Shown piece by piece: positions 63,282 to 64,000 of a stretch of 64,000 nt of DNA. The stretch spans positions 1,064,834 to 1,128,833 of the forward strand of contig NZ_BMFH01000001.1 in assembly GCF_014638095.1 (NCBI RefSeq), given 5' to 3'. The notes beneath the pieces are model-generated. The model ran no database searches. It saw only the letters and a list, made by a program, of their open reading frames with translations, and had not been told where the DNA came from. Positions within the stretch are counted from its first letter, which is position 1. Each line of letters starts with the position of its first letter. Origin of the DNA: Muriicola marianensis. Lineage in GTDB: Bacteria; Bacteroidota; Bacteroidia; Flavobacteriales; Flavobacteriaceae. The translations under genes and the position numbers were made by a program.

Positions 63282-64000
63282 TTATATGCGTTCTGCGATT
63301 CTGAGTTTGGCACTCCTGGCCCGGTTGTTCTGCTTGATCTCCTCTTCGGTCGGAACGATCAGATTTCCCACCTTTTCAAAGGGCTTGATCGGTCTGCCGT
63401 AAAAATCCTTCTTCAATTCCCCTTCAAAATTCCCTGTCATGATAAATCTCTTAACAAGACGGTCTTCCAGGGAATGGTAGCTTATTATGCTCAGCCTGCC
63501 ACCGGCTTCAAGCAGGTCAGGAGTCTGGAGCAGGAATTCCTTGATCACCTCCAACTCCTGGTTCACTTCGATCCTGATCGCCTGGTAAACCTGGGCCAGG
63601 ATCTTGTGTTCCTTATGACCCGGTAAAAAACCTTTCAAAACCTCTTTCAATTCGGCAGAGGTTGCAATGGGTTTTGTTTTCCTGGAGGAAACAATGGCTC
63701 TGGTCATTTTCTCAGCGTTCCTTATCTCCCCGTATTCTTTCAGTATCGTCTTGAGCTGATCCGCCTCATAGCTGTTTATGACGTCGTAGGCCGATAATTC
63801 ATTCCTGCGGCTCATCCTCATATCGAGCTCCCCTTCAAAGCGGGTCGAAAATCCACGCTCAGCCTTGTCGAACTGGTGGGAGGAAACCCCGAAATCAGCC
63901 AGGATCCCATCTACTTTCCGAATGCCATAGAACTTTAAAAACTGACCGAGATACCTGAAATTTTCGTTGATCAGGGTAAATCGACCATCCTTTATTTCAT
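63282..64000 (-). CDS. rsmH: 16S rRNA (cytosine1402-N4)-methyltransferase, C-terminal part
   Basis: The frame runs open from the stop at 63282 to the right edge, so the 5' end (perhaps 60 residues) is missing. The visible 239 residues contain VDGILADFGVSSHQFDKAERGFS, LDMRMSRRNELSAYDVINSY, HKILAQVYQAIRIEVNQEL and RLSIISYHSLEDRLVKRF, all typical of RsmH/MraW. It methylates C1402 of 16S rRNA with SAM. It is expected to follow mraZ outside the window and is the first visible gene of the dcw cluster. A gap of 18 bp separates it from ftsL. Confidence 0.96.
   Translation of the reverse strand, partial: EIKDGRFTLINENFRYLGQFLKFYGIRKVDGILADFGVSSHQFDKAERGFSTRFEGELDMRMSRRNELSAYDVINSYEADQLKTILKEYGEIRNAEKMTRAIVSSRKTKPIATSAELKEVLKGFLPGHKEHKILAQVYQAIRIEVNQELEVIKEFLLQTPDLLEAGGRLSIISYHSLEDRLVKRFIMTGNFEGELKKDFYGRPIKPFEKVGNLIVPTEEEIKQNNRARSAKLRIAERI

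Overview
The window comes from a member of the Bacteroidota, almost certainly the family Flavobacteriaceae. Four things show this: type IX secretion (T9SS) parts and cargo, the flavobacterial promoter box TAnnTTTG in front of many genes with almost no Shine-Dalgarno sequences, a short RpoD without region 1.1, and an Nqr sodium pump with ApbE beside it. The genus cannot be fixed from the sequence alone.

Layout. Bases 1-6493 hold two copies of a two-gene surface module: a collagen-like fibre protein followed at once by a smaller secreted protein with a gliding-motility (type B) T9SS C-terminal domain. The first copy is cut by the window edge; the second carries about 259 Gly-X-Y triplets. Bases 6654-8587 hold an M15 peptidase with a fresh 123-bp internal duplication, an M48 peptidase and a 55-residue membrane protein. 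Then come gpmI, map and a methyltransferase, and on the minus strand the nqrABCDEF operon with a 118-residue protein and apbE. Bases 19596-34326 mix housekeeping and envelope genes: T9SS plug protein, apaG, pruA, rsmG, fatty acid desaturase, aminotransferase, trkAH, ubiE, porT, a TrmH-type methyltransferase and a lipidated TamA-like protein (TamL). Bases 34386-44566 hold fbaA, accD, a lipoprotein, rpsO, pnp, rpoD, a TPR lipoprotein, rpe, a CBS protein and ypdA. Bases 44666-48031 hold a TonB-dependent receptor flanked by a lipoprotein and a small His/Cys protein. A 563-bp stretch follows without any well-supported gene; it contains palindromic 69-bp repeats and lies beside tRNA-Arg(TCG). From 48732 to the right edge lie a YqeY-type protein and the division and cell wall (dcw) cluster on the minus strand, in the order rsmH-ftsL-ftsI-murE-mraY-murD-ftsW-murG-murC-ftsQ-ftsA-ftsZ.

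How the genes work together. The plug protein and PorT are parts of the T9SS that should export the CTD-bearing partners of the collagen modules. ApbE should attach FMN to NqrB and NqrC. The dcw genes make lipid II and the divisome; MurE carries the DNPR motif of meso-diaminopimelate enzymes. RpoD is the sigma factor expected to read the TAnnTTTG promoters seen throughout. The most unusual parts are the duplicated collagen/T9SS-partner modules with different fibre tips, the duplication in the M15 peptidase, an AccD that has lost all four zinc-ribbon cysteines, and the repeat cluster beside the tRNA.
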